Origin: SKPH01 sp051748565
Lineage (GTDB): Bacteria > Bacillota > Dethiobacteria > DTU022
Direction: 5' to 3'
Assembly: GCA_051748565.1 (NCBI GenBank)
Contig: JBNJHN010000033.1
Location: 1 to 19,401, forward strand
DNA: 19,401 bases
In this document: positions 1-6,876 of the stretch, in pieces
How the letters are laid out: every line of letters starts with the position of its first letter
Numbering within the stretch: the first letter of the stretch is position 1
The notes under the pieces: generated by a model
Seen by the model: only the letters and a program-made list of their open reading frames with translations
Databases searched by the model: none
What the model was told of the DNA's origin: nothing
Translations under genes and position numbers: made by a program

Positions 1-92
1 TAAGGGGAGCTGGGGTAGCCCGGCTGAGAAAGAACTCTACCTGTTCTGACCCTTTAACCTGATCTGGATAATGCCAGCGGAGGGATATCTAA
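1..92 (+). promoter_or_regulatory. TPP riboswitch (THI element), 5' edge truncated
   Basis: The conserved thiamine pyrophosphate aptamer cores are present: GGGGAGC at the start, GGCTGAGA near 22-29, and then ACCTGATCTGGATAATGCC and AGCGGAGGG near 57-84. An extra stem (AGAAC paired with GTTCT) sits between the CTGAGA and ACCC elements, a position where this class varies. The 5' strand of stem P1, which should pair with the 3' end around 85-92, lies off the left edge. In this class TPP binding lowers expression. The intrinsic terminator about 15 bases downstream suggests transcriptional control of the thiamin uptake operon that follows. Confidence 0.95.
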
Positions 93-107
93 AGCAGTAG
101 CTTCCGG

Positions 108-140
108 ATTGTCACCAACGTTGGTGGCAATTTTATTTTA
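108..140 (+). terminator. Riboswitch-controlled intrinsic terminator
   Basis: A stem of about 10 pairs (ATTGTCACCA against TGGTGGCAAT, one G-T wobble, ACGT loop) is followed at once by a T-rich run TTTTATTTTA. It lies between the TPP aptamer and the first coding region, where the expression platform is expected. Inference: when TPP binds, this hairpin forms and stops transcription before the thiamin uptake genes. Confidence 0.88.
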
Positions 141-161
141 TGTGGCAAAGGAGGGTTAGAA

Positions 162-452
162 ATGCCCATTTGTAATGTGAGCCTGCAGATAATCCCCCTG
201 GTCGATGAAGAAAAGGTTTACCAGGTCGTAGATCGAGTGATCGAATTAATTGCTGCTTCGGGAGTTAAGTTTGCGGTCGGACCAATGGAAACCACAATGG
301 AAGGCTCCCTGGAAGAACTGTTGGAAATCGTCAGCAGGGCACAAGGCGTATGTACATCAGCAGGTGCGGAAAGGATTCTTTCTATAATTAAGATTGATTA
401 CAGCACCAGGGGAGTGACCATCAATGAAAAAATTGAAAAGTATCAAATCTAA
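162..452 (+). CDS. Thiamine-binding protein, MTH1187/YkoF-like family (DUF77)
   Basis: This 96-residue cytosolic protein matches the small ferredoxin-fold thiamine-binding family (Thiamine_BP, formerly DUF77). Visible traits are the N-terminal strand ending in QIIPL, the pair GVKFAVGPMETTMEG near residues 35-49, and the family length of about 95-100 residues. Members bind thiamine or hydroxymethylpyrimidine-like ligands; whether this one buffers, delivers or senses the ligand is unknown. The ATG is preceded by GGAGGG at a good distance. It is the first gene behind the riboswitch and overlaps the next gene by 29 bases, so the two are probably translationally coupled. Family assignment is firm; exact ligand is inferred. 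Confidence 0.85.
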   Translation: MPICNVSLQIIPLVDEEKVYQVVDRVIELIAASGVKFAVGPMETTMEGSLEELLEIVSRAQGVCTSAGAERILSIIKIDYSTRGVTINEKIEKYQI

Positions 453-1203
453 CCTTCCGGCTGCGGGCTTTTTATTATTCCTGGTTGTCCTGTGGGAACT
501 GTTTTGTCGGGTGACCGATATACCATCCTATATTTTACCCGCCCCATCAGAAATAGCCCTCGCCCTGGGAGATAACTTTTTACTTTTATTATTCCACGCC
601 AGGGTCACCCTGATGGCTGTAATCGGCGGCCTTACCATAGCTATTCTGGTTGCCTTTGTTGTGGCTGTCGCGATGGACCGCTGGAAACCTTTAAAACAAA
701 TTCTTTATCCAGTGCTGGTTATATCTCAGGCTGTCCCGATTTTTGCCCTTGCTCCATTAATGTTGATCTGGTTTGGGGTAGGACTAATGCCAAAAGTGCT
801 GATAGTTGCCCTGGTCTGCTTTTTCCCGTTAGCAGTAAACCTGGTGGAAGGATTCAGCCAGGTTGACCCCGAGGCCATAGACCTGATGCAAACAATGCAG
901 GCCAATCGATGGATGATAATGAGTTCGATACAAATTCCTTTCGCCATGCCCTATTTTTTCTCCGGCTTAAAAATTGCAGCTACTTATAGCGTCCTGGGGG
1001 CGATTATCGGTGAATGGCTTGCAGCCAGGGCAGGTTTAGGTATCTTTATGCTCAGGGCAATGAATTCTTTTCGCACCAGCCATCTATTTGCATCAATTGT
1101 TATAGTGATACTCCTCAGCCTGACCTTATTCAAATTATCAGAAGCGGCCGGCTGGATTGCCATGCCCTGGCAGAGACAATCAAAAGATCAAGTGGAGGGA
1201 TAA
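424..1203 (+). CDS. thiX: ABC transporter permease, thiamin-precursor (ThiX-like)
   Basis: An integral membrane protein of 259 residues with about six hydrophobic segments. The first is near residues 11-28. The cytoplasmic EAA-type coupling loop near 150-185 contains PEAIDLMQTMQANRW, then IPFAMPYFFSGLKIA. This is the SsuC/TauC/ThiX permease family, which carries small organic nutrients such as sulfonates or pyrimidines. The TPP riboswitch and the NMT1-like binding protein next door point to a thiamin pyrimidine precursor. The ATG at 424 lies inside the preceding gene, with GGGGAG about 10 bases upstream, and the next gene starts 6 bases after the stop. Transport substrate is inferred from context. 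Confidence 0.88.
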   Translation: MKKLKSIKSNLPAAGFLLFLVVLWELFCRVTDIPSYILPAPSEIALALGDNFLLLLFHARVTLMAVIGGLTIAILVAFVVAVAMDRWKPLKQILYPVLVISQAVPIFALAPLMLIWFGVGLMPKVLIVALVCFFPLAVNLVEGFSQVDPEAIDLMQTMQANRWMIMSSIQIPFAMPYFFSGLKIAATYSVLGAIIGEWLAARAGLGIFMLRAMNSFRTSHLFASIVIVILLSLTLFKLSEAAGWIAMPWQRQSKDQVEG

Positions 1204-1209
1204 TTAATC

Positions 1210-2205
1210 ATGCACGGAAATCTTAAGAAACAAACCCTGTTTTTCCTGGTCACTTTCTTCTGTTTAATCGGACTCCTTCTGCCAATGGGATGTACCGCTG
1301 AAGATCCTGAAGAGATTGAACAGGTTATGGTCCTGCTGGACTGGACTCCAAATACCAATTACAGCGGGCTTTATGCAGCGATCGAGCAAGGTTACTATCT
1401 TGAAGAGAGGCTGGAAGTTGAAATAATTGAAGCCCCCGGCAGTGTGGTACAGATGGTTGCCACCGGACAGGCCCATTTTGGCATAAGCTTTCAGGAAGAG
1501 GTTACTTATGCACTCTTGAGCGATATGCCTGTTGTATCCATTGCCGCAATAATACAAAACAACACCTCGGGCTTTGCTTCCCTGAAAGAAAAGGGTATTG
1601 AATCCCCTGCCGATTTCGAAGGGAAAAGCTACGGTGGCTGGGGCTCACCAGTTGAAGAGGCCACAATCAAGTCTTTGATGAAACCTTATGGTGCGGATTT
1701 CGAAAAGGTAGATATAATTACCACCGGGGAAGTAGACTCACTGATCGTAATCGAACGTGAAGCAGATTTTGCCTGGATCTACTATGGTTGGACCGGAATT
1801 GAAGCAGAACTGAAAGGAATGGATTTAAACTTTATCGAACTCAGGCATATAGATCCCGCTTTGGATTATTATACTCCAGTCCTGATAAGCGGAAAAAACC
1901 TCATAAAAGAAAACCCGGAGCTGATCGAAAGGTTTATGCGGGCAACCAGCAAAGGCTATCAACTGGCCATTGACAACCCGGCAGAAGCAGCCCGAAACCT
2001 GCTTGCTCACGCACCCGAGCTGGATGAGGAACTGGTGATGGCCAGCCAGGAATGGCTGGCGGATAAATATCAGGGTAATGCTGAGATCTGGGGGCTGCAG
2101 CAAAAAGAAACATGGGAAGCCTACAGTCGCTGGCTCTATGAATTCGAGTTGATTGAAGAAATGCCGGACACAGATAACGCTTTTACCAACAAGTTTTTGA
2201 GGTGA
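1210..2205 (+). CDS. thiY: ABC substrate-binding lipoprotein, NMT1/THI5-like (ThiY-like)
   Basis: A 331-residue extracytoplasmic binding protein. Residues 1-27 form a signal peptide (basic start, then a long hydrophobic core) ending at a lipobox-like LPMGC with Cys28 as the likely lipid-anchored residue. Proline at -3 is unusual for a lipobox. The mature start VLLDWTPNTNYSGLYAA is the hallmark of the NMT1/ThiY family, whose bacterial members bind pyrimidines such as N-formyl-aminopyrimidine or hydroxymethylpyrimidine. The iron-binding cysteine cluster of yeast THI5 synthase is absent, so a transport role fits better than synthesis. GGAGGG lies about 10 bases before the ATG. The stop overlaps the GTG start of the ATPase gene by 4 bases. 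Confidence 0.9.
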   Translation: MHGNLKKQTLFFLVTFFCLIGLLLPMGCTAEDPEEIEQVMVLLDWTPNTNYSGLYAAIEQGYYLEERLEVEIIEAPGSVVQMVATGQAHFGISFQEEVTYALLSDMPVVSIAAIIQNNTSGFASLKEKGIESPADFEGKSYGGWGSPVEEATIKSLMKPYGADFEKVDIITTGEVDSLIVIEREADFAWIYYGWTGIEAELKGMDLNFIELRHIDPALDYYTPVLISGKNLIKENPELIERFMRATSKGYQLAIDNPAEAARNLLAHAPELDEELVMASQEWLADKYQGNAEIWGLQQKETWEAYSRWLYEFELIEEMPDTDNAFTNKFLR

Positions 2206-2975
2206 GCCCTATAAAAAAACTTCTATTAAAAGAGATTAGTTCGACTTACTATTCCGGAGAGGAAAAGCTGCCTGTCCTTGATGATGTTTCATTATATGTC
2301 GGAGATGGAGAATTTGTATCAGTAATCGGACCCAGCGGATCAGGTAAAAGTACGATTCTCAAAATAGCTGCCGGGCTGTTACAACCGGACCGGGGCAGAG
2401 TTTTTATCAATAACTTTGAGATTACCGGTAAACCACAACTGGTAGGCTATATGCCCCAGCAAGATCTCCTCTTTCCCTGGAAAACTTTAAAGCAGAATGC
2501 CGCCCTTCCTCTTCTCGCTGCAAAAGCCGATAAGTCTGAAGCGTTTGGCCGCATAGATAAATTGCTTCCAGTCTTCGGATTGGAAGGTTTTGCTGATTAC
2601 TACCCGCACCAGCTTTCCGGCGGAATGCGCCAGCGGACAGCCCTGATGCGCACAATGCTTGTCGACAGCAATTTAATGCTGCTTGACGAGCCGTTAGCCG
2701 CTCTCGATGCTTTAACAAGAGAATATATGCAGGATTGGCTACTCAAAATTTGGGAACAATTTAAACGCTCGGTACTCTTTGTCACCCATAGTATCGATGA
2801 AGCTATCTACCTGTCAGACCGTATTTACGTTATTTCAGAACGGCCTGGAAAAAATGTTCTGGAACAGGTCATAAAACTACCCCGGCCAAGAAGTAAAAGT
2901 CTGATGACCAGCATAGATTTTACCGCTTACAAACAATTATTAATTAATGCATTGGTTAACAAGGACCGGATCTGA
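2202..2975 (+). CDS. thiZ: ABC transporter ATP-binding protein (ThiZ-like)
   Basis: The ATPase of the uptake system, 257 residues. Motifs are in order: Walker A GPSGSGKST (43-51), Q-loop YMPQQDLLFPW (83-93), signature LSGGMRQR (138-145), Walker B LMLLDEP (158-164) and switch histidine in FVTHS (His196). This is the SsuB/TauB/ThiZ group that pairs with NMT1-type binding proteins. The start is GTG at 2202, overlapping the previous stop as GTGA, which indicates coupled translation. The 3' end overlaps the convergent thiamine pyrophosphokinase gene by 20 bases, with no visible terminator between them. Substrate specificity follows from the operon, not from this subunit. Confidence 0.92.
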   Translation: MSPIKKLLLKEISSTYYSGEEKLPVLDDVSLYVGDGEFVSVIGPSGSGKSTILKIAAGLLQPDRGRVFINNFEITGKPQLVGYMPQQDLLFPWKTLKQNAALPLLAAKADKSEAFGRIDKLLPVFGLEGFADYYPHQLSGGMRQRTALMRTMLVDSNLMLLDEPLAALDALTREYMQDWLLKIWEQFKRSVLFVTHSIDEAIYLSDRIYVISERPGKNVLEQVIKLPRPRSKSLMTSIDFTAYKQLLINALVNKDRI

Positions 2976-3642
2976 GGAGGAAGGAGCTCTTTATAACCAG
3001 CAGCAACCCTGACTTGAAAGTGATTTTGGCCCGGGGAGCAATCATTTCATTACTGAGGCCACGCGTGGATGCAAAATGAAGGATTTCATCATTTAGCGGG
3101 TATTTCAAACCCGCTGTAACAATACCGCAGACATCACCAGTCTGGGGAAAAAGCGAGACGTAATCACCAACGGCACCATTGACAATGGTTTCTTTTTCAG
3201 CCAAAAATATTTCTTGATACTCATCTATGATTCGTGCAGGAATACCTTCTTGAAACGGAACATGAAGCAGAAGTAAATTGATGAAAGCATGGTCTACACG
3301 TTTCCCACCCAGAGCGCCGATAATGATGATTTCTTTAGGCTGCAGGGATACAGCGTAATCTAGAGCCAACTCCAGATCAGACTTCTCTTTTTCAGAAGAA
3401 TGCTCGATAAATTCATAACCGGTCTCTTTCAACTTTTTTCTGTCCTCACGGTCCAGGGAATCAAGATCTCCGATAATCACCTTCGGTTTCAACCCCAGTG
3501 CCAGGGCATGTTTTGTGCCACCGTTAGCGCAAATAATCAGATCATCATCTTCCAAAAATTTATGATAAAACCCCAATTTTTTCAGTTCGCCGTTAGCAAT
3601 AACCACAACACGTTTTGGAGACACAACGAAGCCTTCCTTCAT
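2956..3642 (-). CDS. Thiamine pyrophosphokinase
   Basis: Transfers pyrophosphate from ATP to thiamine to give TPP in the cytosol. The 228-residue protein carries the family motifs in order: ANGGTKHAL (39-47), GDLDS (58-62), the acidic SEKEKSDLELAL (83-94) and GALGGKRVDH (109-118). The C-terminal half (about 130-228) fits the beta-sandwich thiamine-binding domain. The ATG has AAGGT a few bases upstream, and the stop of the aminotransferase gene lies only 11 bases before it, so they are probably one transcript. It is convergent with and overlaps thiZ. Salvaged thiamine would be converted here to the ligand that shuts the riboswitch across the junction. Confidence 0.93.
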   Translation of the reverse strand: MKEGFVVSPKRVVVIANGELKKLGFYHKFLEDDDLIICANGGTKHALALGLKPKVIIGDLDSLDREDRKKLKETGYEFIEHSSEKEKSDLELALDYAVSLQPKEIIIIGALGGKRVDHAFINLLLLHVPFQEGIPARIIDEYQEIFLAEKETIVNGAVGDYVSLFPQTGDVCGIVTAGLKYPLNDEILHFASTRGLSNEMIAPRAKITFKSGLLLVIKSSFLLRSGPC

Positions 3643-3653
3643 AATTTACCTTG

Positions 3654-4844
3654 TCAGGTTTTAATATTATAAAAATCTTTAAAAAAATTCTCGAGGCGCA
3701 AAAGTCCTTCCTGGAGAGTTTCCATCGAGCAGGCATAAGAAATTCTAATATAACCTTCGGCTCCGGGGCCAAAATCGATTCCCGGAGTTACAGCTACTCC
3801 GGCTTCTTCAAGGATACGCAGAGCAAACGAATAGGAGTCATTAGTGTATCCTTTTATATTTGCCAGCATATAAAACGCTCCATCCGGTGGTTTGACCGGT
3901 GCTATACCGATTTTCTGCAAAGTCCTGTAGAGGTAAAGACGGCGATCGTTGTAACTAGCAAAACGTTCCTGAAGGACCTCCGGGCTTTCCCTGAGGGCGG
4001 CAATACCTGCTGCCTGAACAAAAGCACAGGCACAGATAAAGAGATTCTGCTGCAATTTTTGAATACTTCTTACCATATCTTGCGGGACAATCAGGTAACC
4101 CAGGCGCCACCCGGTCATAATATTACGCTTAGAAAAACCATTTATAACCATGGCATGATCTGTAAATTCGAGGATCGAATGATCCCTGCCAGAATAATTT
4201 ATCCCATGATAAACCTCATCAGCAATGATGTATGGACCCAGCCCTGCAAGATCCTGAAGCTCCTTTTCTCCCAAAACAGCGCCGGTAGGGTTAGCAGGGG
4301 AATTGATCAAAATCCCTTTTACCCCGGGTCCAATATGTTTTTTTACCTCTGAGGCTTTAAGTATAAAGGCGTCTTCCTCCCGAACGGGAACCAGAATAGG
4401 TTCAGCCCCGATATAGTGGATAAAATTTGGATAGCAGGCGTAATATGGATCGGACATAATTACCTGTTCTCCACTGCACAGCAAAGCGGAAAAAGCAAGA
4501 AGCATCGCAGGGGAAGAACCGGAGGTGACAATCACCTGCTCAGGGTTGACTTTTACCCCATAAATTCTTTTGTAATAACTGGCGATTTCTTCTCGCAATT
4601 CAGGTTTTCCAAGGCTGTGAGTATACCCGGTATCATTTTTTCGAATTGCTTCTAGAGCAGCCTCTTTTATGGGGGCAGGTGTTTCGCCGCCAGGTTCGCC
4701 GACTTCCATATGAACAATAGAAGTTCCGGATGCTTCAAGCAGTTGGGCTCTTTCTAATATTTCCATGGCCAGAAAAGGTTTAACCTGTTCGATCCTGCCC
4801 GGCATAATTATTTCTGCGGATTGATTTGTATTAATATAATCCAC
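3654..4844 (-). CDS. Class I PLP-dependent aminotransferase (aspartate aminotransferase-like)
   Basis: A fold-type I aminotransferase of 396 residues. Recognisable pieces are VGEPGG (48-53), YTHSLGKPELREEIA (74-88), NSPANPTG (181-188), ADEVYHG (208-214), the PLP lysine in GFSKRNIMTGWRLGY (Lys239) and a C-terminal arginine in YIRISYA. It is close to AspC/AlaT-type enzymes, but the amino donor cannot be told from sequence. The reading frame is open from an ATG at 4865 that has no ribosome binding site. The GTG at 4844 has AGGAG seven bases upstream (4852-4856), so I take GTG as the true start. Thiamine pyrophosphokinase follows directly; a functional link is not obvious. Confidence 0.9.
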   Translation of the reverse strand: MDYINTNQSAEIIMPGRIEQVKPFLAMEILERAQLLEASGTSIVHMEVGEPGGETPAPIKEAALEAIRKNDTGYTHSLGKPELREEIASYYKRIYGVKVNPEQVIVTSGSSPAMLLAFSALLCSGEQVIMSDPYYACYPNFIHYIGAEPILVPVREEDAFILKASEVKKHIGPGVKGILINSPANPTGAVLGEKELQDLAGLGPYIIADEVYHGINYSGRDHSILEFTDHAMVINGFSKRNIMTGWRLGYLIVPQDMVRSIQKLQQNLFICACAFVQAAGIAALRESPEVLQERFASYNDRRLYLYRTLQKIGIAPVKPPDGAFYMLANIKGYTNDSYSFALRILEEAGVAVTPGIDFGPGAEGYIRISYACSMETLQEGLLRLENFFKDFYNIKT

Positions 4845-4964
4845 TTCACTACTCCTTTGGATCATTTCAATTAAGATCGGTAAATTTTATATTGCAGCTT
4901 CATATAGAACCAGGTTATATAAGCGCTGCAGCGAATTAATCAAATCATTTCAATACCGGCTGAT

Positions 4965-4976
4965 AGATAGCTATCT
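4965..4976. repeat. 12-bp perfect palindrome spanning the CBS gene stop
   Basis: AGATAGCTATCT is its own reverse complement and includes the TAG stop of the CBS-protein gene. There is no following T-run on the - strand, so a classical terminator is unlikely. A short palindrome of this size could be chance or a protein site. A second palindrome, CGCTGCAGCG, lies at 4924-4933. The rest of the 4866-4970 gap shows no clear promoter beyond a weak TTGATT/TATATA pair. Confidence 0.35.
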
Positions 4977-5399
4977 TTTGAGCTTCGCCTCTTCTTTTGC
5001 GCTGATCAACTTGGCACAATATTCAATTATTTCCCTACGCCTTACAATCCCGATAAAAACATCCTGGTCATCTACCACGGGCACGAAGTTCTGACTGCTC
5101 GCCAGGGATAAAAGATCAACAATTCGCGAATCGATACGAACAGGCTTATTTTTTGAATGCTGGGTTATATCGGTCAGGGCTATCTTTTCCATGTCATTAA
5201 GATCAAGGCCGGGGGTGTTCTTTAATTTCCAGAGTAAATCACCCTCGGTTATAGTTCCGACGTAATAACCCTGTTCATCTACCAGAGGTACAGCTGCGAA
5301 ACTCTGACGTTCCATTCGCTCCAGGGCCTGGCGCATTGTTGTTTTAGGAGTTAAACATATAACTTCACTCTTCGGAATCAAAAAAAAAGCAACCTTCAT
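4971..5399 (-). CDS. CBS-domain pair protein
   Basis: A 142-residue soluble protein made almost entirely of two CBS domains (about residues 8-60 and 78-135). CBS pairs bind adenosyl ligands such as AMP, ATP, SAM or c-di-AMP and regulate partner proteins. Typical strings are VPLVDEQGYYVGTITEGDLLW (split across 37-57) and FVPVVDDQDVFIGIVRRREI in the second half. There is no catalytic or membrane domain. The start ATG overlaps the stop of the GNAT gene by one base (TAATG), so translation is coupled. Pairing with a GNAT acetyltransferase and a Sir2 deacylase recalls AcuB of Bacillus, but AcuB carries an additional ACT domain that is absent here. Ligand unknown. Confidence 0.88.
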   Translation of the reverse strand: MKVAFFLIPKSEVICLTPKTTMRQALERMERQSFAAVPLVDEQGYYVGTITEGDLLWKLKNTPGLDLNDMEKIALTDITQHSKNKPVRIDSRIVDLLSLASSQNFVPVVDDQDVFIGIVRRREIIEYCAKLISAKEEAKLKR

Positions 5400-5803
5400 T
5401 ATAAATCAAACCCTTCTTCATTATCAATAATTCCACCGTTAACAATTCTAAAACCGGCTCTGCGGTATAGTCCGGTTAGCTCCGGTTCAAAAAGAACATT
5501 CACTGTTTTAATCCGATCTGTTTTTATTCTCTTAATGACAATCTGCAACAGCTTAAGAGCGATGCCTCTTCTACGGTAATCCGGGTGCACTAATAGGTTT
5601 CGGACAAAGGCATCGTCAACTCCATCACTGATCACATCAACAAAACCTACGAGACGGTTTATATCAAAACAAGCGGCCGTCATATATGTACGGCCAATAA
5701 TTTTTTCAAGTTTATCTTGCCTTCTATCCCAGCCGACTTCGCTTCTCAGAGTGGCAACCGCTGCCGCATCAAGACCGGGGTTTTCAATGCACCGCAAACG
5801 CAC
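5399..5803 (-). CDS. GNAT-family N-acetyltransferase
   Basis: A compact 134-residue acetyl-CoA-dependent acetyltransferase. The acetyl-CoA pyrophosphate loop reads VHPDYRRRGIALKLL (72-86), and the C-terminal GLYRRAGFRIV (111-121) is the usual strand after the CoA site. The start is GTG at 5803 with GAGGTGA just upstream, and a TATAAT with an extended TG lies about 32 bases before it. The acceptor may be a small molecule or a protein lysine. Sharing a transcription unit with a Sir2 deacylase and a CBS protein makes protein acetylation attractive, as in acuABC, but AcuA is longer and the match is by arrangement only. Confidence 0.85.
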   Translation of the reverse strand: MRLRCIENPGLDAAAVATLRSEVGWDRRQDKLEKIIGRTYMTAACFDINRLVGFVDVISDGVDDAFVRNLLVHPDYRRRGIALKLLQIVIKRIKTDRIKTVNVLFEPELTGLYRRAGFRIVNGGIIDNEEGFDL

Positions 5804-5834
5804 CTGCTCACCTCACAATCATTTTCCAATAGCT

Positions 5835-5843
5835 ATTATAACA
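5835..5843 (-). promoter_or_regulatory. Extended -10 promoter for the GNAT-CBS gene pair
   Basis: On the - strand the sequence reads TGTTATAAT: a perfect TATAAT with the extended TG-N element. The -35 region at 17 bases is poor (CTTATA), as tolerated for extended -10 promoters. The predicted transcript would begin about 25 bases before the GTG start at 5803. It lies in the 68-base gap after the small membrane protein, so GNAT-CBS may be expressed apart from the genes upstream. Confidence 0.5.
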
Positions 5844-5871
5844 TTGGTACAGAAAAATATAAGGCTTTGGG

Positions 5872-6048
5872 TTATTTATTCTGGGCAGAGTATAAAAAAT
5901 AGAGGTAAAAAATAAAAATCCCTACAATAATTGCAAGAATGAGGCCATATAAATCAACTTGTATCCGGTCTGACGATAAAATCAGGTAAGCACCTGTTAA
6001 GCCTATTATCACCGTGGCTGCTATTTGCAGCTTTTTTTTCTTGGTCAT
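5872..6048 (-). CDS. Small membrane protein, two predicted helices (58 aa)
   Basis: I do not recognise this gene. It begins MTKKKKLQIAATVI, with a run of four lysines, then a hydrophobic stretch about residues 8-24, a short polar link SSDRIQVD (25-32) and a second very hydrophobic stretch about 33-53, ending YSAQNK. The lysine-rich N terminus predicts a cytoplasmic start, giving a hairpin with both ends inside. The ATG at 6048 is preceded by a run of seven G about nine bases away, a passable ribosome binding site. It sits 38 bases after the Sir2 gene and 68 before the GNAT gene on the same strand. Orientation, composition and placement support a real gene; function unknown. Confidence 0.6.
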   Translation of the reverse strand: MTKKKKLQIAATVIIGLTGAYLILSSDRIQVDLYGLILAIIVGIFIFYLYFLYSAQNK

Positions 6049-6086
6049 TTACAGCTACCCCCCCAGGATAAACAAGATAAATTCAA

Positions 6087-6836
6087 TTAATCATTTTCCA
6101 GTCTGATGAGCAAATCGCTCAAAGTTTTACTGATGCTCTCCCTGATAACAATTTCTGCTCTTTGATCATAATCGGTAGGCTGATAGTTAATAATGGCCAG
6201 GCTTTTAGTCAGGCGGGGAAGGTCTGCCACCGGGTAGACTACCAGGCTGCTGCCTACCACTAACATGAAATCACATTCGGCCTGGATAATATGCTGGAGC
6301 TCGAAAAAAAATGTTGGCATGGGATCACCAAAGAGAACTACATCAGGCCTCAATATACTATAACAGTTATGGCAAACTGGCGGAATCCTCTTTAACTCAA
6401 CCTGCTGTACCAATTCTTCAAAAGGATATTTCTTTTTACACCCCAGGCAGTAACCAGTCCTCAGATGACCGTGCACTTCCCAAACATTTTTTGAACCGGC
6501 TTTAACATGCAGGCCATCAATGTTCTGCGTAACAAGGCCTTTGAGGTATCCCAGTCTTTCGAGCTCGGCCAGCACCTTGTGACCCGGGTTTGGTTCAGCG
6601 GAAGAAATTTTGACAAAACGGCTGAAACCTGCTTCATAGAAAAGACGGGGATTGTTGTTCAGAACATCAACAGATGAAACCGCAATCGGGTCAACCTTTT
6701 CCCAGATACCTGTGCCCGGTGAACGGAAATCGGGAATACCACTGTCAGTGCTGATACCGGCCCCGGTTAAAGCATAAACATTATTATTTCCCTTAATTAA
6801 AAGAGACAGATGTTCAAGTTGTTCAATGTAGTTCAT
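6087..6836 (-). CDS. Sir2-family NAD-dependent protein deacylase
   Basis: Removes acyl groups from protein lysines using NAD, giving O-acyl-ADP-ribose and nicotinamide. The 249-residue protein has the full sirtuin set: GAGIST (25-30), SGIPDFRS (32-39), TQNIDGLH (103-110), catalytic His122 in VHGH, four zinc cysteines (Cys130, Cys133, Cys155, Cys158) and VGSSL (194-198). The LFGE motif appears as LFGD, a mild change. Length matches CobB/SrtN-type enzymes. GGGAGG lies seven bases before the ATG. It follows the MtnX-like gene by 40 bases and precedes the small membrane protein and GNAT genes, suggesting a local acylation/deacylation pair. Confidence 0.95.
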   Translation of the reverse strand: MNYIEQLEHLSLLIKGNNNVYALTGAGISTDSGIPDFRSPGTGIWEKVDPIAVSSVDVLNNNPRLFYEAGFSRFVKISSAEPNPGHKVLAELERLGYLKGLVTQNIDGLHVKAGSKNVWEVHGHLRTGYCLGCKKKYPFEELVQQVELKRIPPVCHNCYSILRPDVVLFGDPMPTFFFELQHIIQAECDFMLVVGSSLVVYPVADLPRLTKSLAIINYQPTDYDQRAEIVIRESISKTLSDLLIRLEND

Positions 6837-6876
6837 CCAGGAACCTCCCTGTCCTTACAACTTTTCGATAACCGTG

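Noticed and set aside
2041..2060. Eight-base perfect hairpin with a GGAA loop inside the ThiY-like gene
   Set aside because: An 8-bp stem is expected a few times by chance in a window this long, and it encodes an ordinary helix; no T-run follows.
2976..2992. Very strong Shine-Dalgarno-like purine run (GAGGAGGAAGGAG) just after the thiZ stop on the + strand
   Set aside because: No start codon and open + strand frame follow at a useful distance. The run is explained by the serine- and leucine-coding C terminus of thiamine pyrophosphokinase on the other strand.
3651..4352. Long + strand reading frame opposite the aminotransferase
   Set aside because: It is antisense to a gene with full PLP-aminotransferase motifs, has no recognisable domain and no ribosome binding site; it is a shadow frame.
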